Positions 61,614 through 64,000 of a stretch of DNA of 64,000 nucleotides are shown here, in pieces; the stretch's first letter is position 1; the number at the start of each line of letters is the position of its first letter. The position numbers and the translations under genes were made by a program. The notes beneath the pieces were generated by a model. The model searched no databases. It had not been told where the DNA came from and saw only the letters and a list, made by a program, of their open reading frames with translations. Source of the DNA: Isosphaeraceae bacterium (GTDB taxonomy: Bacteria > Planctomycetota > Planctomycetia > Isosphaerales > Isosphaeraceae); NCBI GenBank assembly GCA_026004735.1, contig BPJS01000001.1, forward strand, positions 4,358,859 to 4,422,858, read 5' to 3'.

Positions 61614-64000
61614 GTGATCAGGAAGCTGGTACGGATCGTGACAATGCTGACGCTGCTCGGCGCCGGATATCTCGGCTACGGGCAGGCGTTCGAGTGGCTC
61701 GCGCGCCGGCTCGATCGCGCGCCAAGCGTCCCGCTGCTTCCGTTCGACCCGTCGCCCTCCCGCTCCGCACGCGAAGCCCAAACCCTGGCCGTGACGGCCT
61801 TCGGTCCCGGCCACTGGGCCACCCGCGCCCGCATCCGTTACTACGACAGCTACAAAGGCTACTGGATCTTCGCCGACGACTACCGCCGGCTCGACGAGGG
61901 CAAGCGCTACGAATTCCGCCCCTTCGCGCTGATTTGGCGCGAACGCGCCGGCCAAGCGCTCAAGACCGTGACCAGCCAGCGAGCCGCCGCCATCTTCAAT
62001 CAAGCACCCGACATGGCACGGGGAGCGGCCGCCGAGCAAACCCGGGTGGTACGAGCACGCATCGAGGGCGACGTCCAGCTCCGCGACGACAAGGCCACCC
62101 CGCTCGACCCGTCCGACGACCTGACCATCGCCCTGACTGACCTCGACTACGACGAGGCCACCGAAACCATCTCCAGCCAATCCCGCGTCGTCATCCGCGA
62201 CCGCGACGCCTTCGGCTCCGGCGAAGGCCTGGTGATCGAACTCCGCCCCACCCCGGCTTCGCTCGCCGCCGGTTCCGCGACCGGCTACGCCGGTGCCCGC
62301 GCAGTCCGCCTCTTACGCCAGGTCCGGATCCACGTCGCCGATGTCGGCCAGACCGGGCTGATCCCCGGTGCCGCCGCTCAACCTCCGCCCGCCGACCCAG
62401 CCACCCCTCGGTCCCCCCGACCCGGCGAAATCACCTGCGAGGGCGAACTCCGGATCGACCTGCCCGAGCCACGCGCCACTCCGCCCGTCGGACCTCCCCC
62501 ACCCCAAGGACCGACCTTCGCTCACTTCGCCCGGAACGTCCGGATCCGCCAGGGCGATCCGGCCAACCCCGAGCAGATCGACTGCGACCGCCTCCACCTG
62601 ACCCTCCGCCCCGGCCAGCGGCCCTCAAAACCTCAGCCCGCCTCCTCACCCTCCCCGCCGACTCAGACCCAAGCCACCACCCAGACCTCCGCGACCGAGG
62701 ATTCGTCCCGCCCGATCCACGGGGGCCCCGTTTCGGATCTGGTTCTCGAATCGGCCCGCGCCACTGGCCACGCCGTCTGGTTGCAGTCGCCGACCAACCG
62801 CTTGATTGCCCGCGGCAACGAACTGGTCTACCGCCACGACCCAGCCTCGGGCACGGCCACCACCTACCTCCGTGGCGACCGCGAAACCGAAATCCGCAAG
62901 GAAAACCCCGCCCAGGAAACCCTCGATGTGATCCGCACCGTCGACGTCACCCTCTACCACAGCGGGCCAACAGCCGACGCCGCGGCCATCGTCGCCCGCG
63001 GCCCCGGCTGGCTCGAGACCCGTGAGCTGGCCGAACAATCCATCCTCCGGACCGCCCGTTGGCACGACCAGGTCATCGTCCAGCCGGTCGACGGCGATCC
63101 CTCCCGACGCCAGCTCACCCTGCTCGGCGACCCCGAGATCCGCGATCTCGAACGGGGCACCATGACCGCGCGCGGCAAGATCGTCGCCTCGTTGGTCTCC
63201 AAACCCAAAGGCTCGGACACGTCGACCCCCCCGGCCGCTACTCCGCCAGCACCCGCCACCGCCGCTGCCGGCGGCGCCTTTCGAATCGAGCTGCTTCAGG
63301 CCTGGGACGACGTGACCCTCATTGCCAACGCACCCGAGGGACAGCCGCCAGGACCGCGCCAGGCCATCACAGCGCGGGAGTGGCTCGGCGTCGTCTTCGA
63401 GGAGCCTTCCAACCCCTCGGAAACCGACTACCCAACCCCCCCTGCCTCCACCCCTGCCGATTCGTCCACTCCGCCCGCCCCGACGCCGACGCCCGCCCAA
63501 CCCGTCCCGCCCACCAACCAGGCACCTCCGCCTCCGCCCATCCAGGTCGAGGCCAACCGAATCTGGGCCTGGATTGGTCAGGCCGACTCCGCCAAGCCAG
63601 TCTCCGATTCCTCTCCCAACCAACCCTGGGCACCCTCGGCCTGGGAAGTCCGCCAGGTCCGGCTCCGTGGCAGCGTGCTCGTGCATCAGGACCCGCCGCC
63701 CCAGAAACGTCGCGGCCTGGATGTCTCCGGCGAGGAGGTCGACCTGATCCACCTCGGCTCCCAACACTACGAAGTCCGCGCCTACGGAACGTCGACCCGT
63801 CCGGCCCGTGCCCGCACCGACGGTTTCCAGATCGAGGGACCCGTGCTCGGCCTCGACCAGGAAAAGCACTACGCCTGCGTCATTGGTCCCGGCAAGCTCA
63901 TCCAGGAAAACGCCGGCGGTGGAATCCTCGGCACGCCCCCTGACTCCGAGAGCCTCCTGCCAACCCGCTTCGATCCCGAACAACCACCACCCAACCCGCC
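61614..64000 (+). CDS. large LptC/OstA-like LPS export protein, 3' truncated by window edge
   Basis: GTG 61614, with GGAGG five bases upstream, opens a frame that stays open to the window end (at least 795 residues). An N-terminal anchor, LVRIVTMLTLLGAGYLGYGQ, is followed by OstA/LptC-like beta repeats: RVVRARIEGDVQLRDD, LTIALTDLDYDEATETISSQSRVVIRDRD, FGSGEGLVIELR and ITCEGELRIDL. Pro/Thr/Ser-rich linkers separate further beta-rich blocks (VRQVRLRGSVLVHQD, GEEVDLIHLGSQHYEVRAYG). Canonical LptC has about 190 residues, so this looks like a planctomycete-enlarged bridge component. Its place after kdsD-kdsC matches the kdsD-kdsC-lptC order of LPS operons. Confidence 0.72.
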   Translation, partial: MIRKLVRIVTMLTLLGAGYLGYGQAFEWLARRLDRAPSVPLLPFDPSPSRSAREAQTLAVTAFGPGHWATRARIRYYDSYKGYWIFADDYRRLDEGKRYEFRPFALIWRERAGQALKTVTSQRAAAIFNQAPDMARGAAAEQTRVVRARIEGDVQLRDDKATPLDPSDDLTIALTDLDYDEATETISSQSRVVIRDRDAFGSGEGLVIELRPTPASLAAGSATGYAGARAVRLLRQVRIHVADVGQTGLIPGAAAQPPPADPATPRSPRPGEITCEGELRIDLPEPRATPPVGPPPPQGPTFAHFARNVRIRQGDPANPEQIDCDRLHLTLRPGQRPSKPQPASSPSPPTQTQATTQTSATEDSSRPIHGGPVSDLVLESARATGHAVWLQSPTNRLIARGNELVYRHDPASGTATTYLRGDRETEIRKENPAQETLDVIRTVDVTLYHSGPTADAAAIVARGPGWLETRELAEQSILRTARWHDQVIVQPVDGDPSRRQLTLLGDPEIRDLERGTMTARGKIVASLVSKPKGSDTSTPPAATPPAPATAAAGGAFRIELLQAWDDVTLIANAPEGQPPGPRQAITAREWLGVVFEEPSNPSETDYPTPPASTPADSSTPPAPTPTPAQPVPPTNQAPPPPPIQVEANRIWAWIGQADSAKPVSDSSPNQPWAPSAWEVRQVRLRGSVLVHQDPPPQKRRGLDVSGEEVDLIHLGSQHYEVRAYGTSTRPARARTDGFQIEGPVLGLDQEKHYACVIGPGKLIQENAGGGILGTPPDSESLLPTRFDPEQPPPNP

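Noticed and set aside
62646-63983. 445-codon minus-strand open frame
   Set aside because: Shadow of the LptC/OstA-like gene; Gly/Val-rich, low complexity, no start signal.

Overview
The window looks like chromosomal DNA of a high-GC member of the Planctomycetota, probably near Isosphaerales or Gemmatales. The evidence is DUF1559 proteins with the H-x9-DG tail, an ECF sigma factor translationally coupled to a large Ser/Thr kinase, a YTV-repeat wall protein, a PEP-CTERM protein, a small FEQR/LEPR-like exported protein, and lipopolysaccharide genes. The family assignment is firm; the order is inference. I see no tRNA, rRNA, CRISPR array, transposase or prophage. The window opens inside a DUF1559 gene and ends inside a large LptC/OstA-like gene.

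Region by region. 1-4.3 kb: end of a DUF1559 gene with a coupled lipoprotein, a degenerate Gfo/Idh-like membrane protein, ribF, and a DUF155/RMD1-like gene coupled to a membrane Ser/Thr kinase. 6.3-12.8 kb: a membrane P-loop NTPase, an XPB-type helicase, a Bax1-like (DUF790) nuclease and a cardiolipin synthase whose start overlaps the nuclease stop. 13-21.9 kb: a truncated DUF1559 gene, a large exported multi-domain protein, the aroF / MGDG-synthase-like glycosyltransferase / eda operon, and an HTH gene coupled to an exported endonuclease/phosphatase-fold protein. 22.3-30.2 kb: ECF sigma plus kinase (DFG changed to DFN), small membrane proteins, xerD, a primary-type sigma factor and a CarH/LitR-like MerR regulator with an altered B12 pocket.

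30.2-38.8 kb: a divergent regulatory region rich in GAACGATT repeats, pyrE, a putative PD-(D/E)xK-like protein, a thioredoxin-like protein, an exported barrel-like protein, a HIT protein, a TAXI binding protein with a cytoplasmic tail, the YTV-repeat protein and a LarA-family protein. 38.9-49.4 kb: NTF2-like protein, asnB, an M13 metallopeptidase, a porin, an alkaline phosphatase, a Cys-rich repeat protein and glgC. 49.6-57.5 kb: two GT4 glycosyltransferases flanking two paralogous membrane coiled-coil proteins, hpt, a PEP-CTERM protein, and an ECF sigma / anti-sigma / exported protein cluster. 57.5-64 kb: a SLOG protein, a cis-3-hydroxy-L-proline dehydratase homologue, then kdsD-kdsC-lptC/ostA-like genes for Kdo supply and lipopolysaccharide export.

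The most informative parts are the XPB-Bax1 pair, the B12-type regulator with its repeat-rich promoter and adjacent sigma factor, the oversized LptC/OstA protein, and several lineage-specific envelope proteins. GC is so high that most long antisense frames are shadows; starts were chosen from overlaps with neighbours, Shine-Dalgarno-like sequences, signal peptides and where homology begins.
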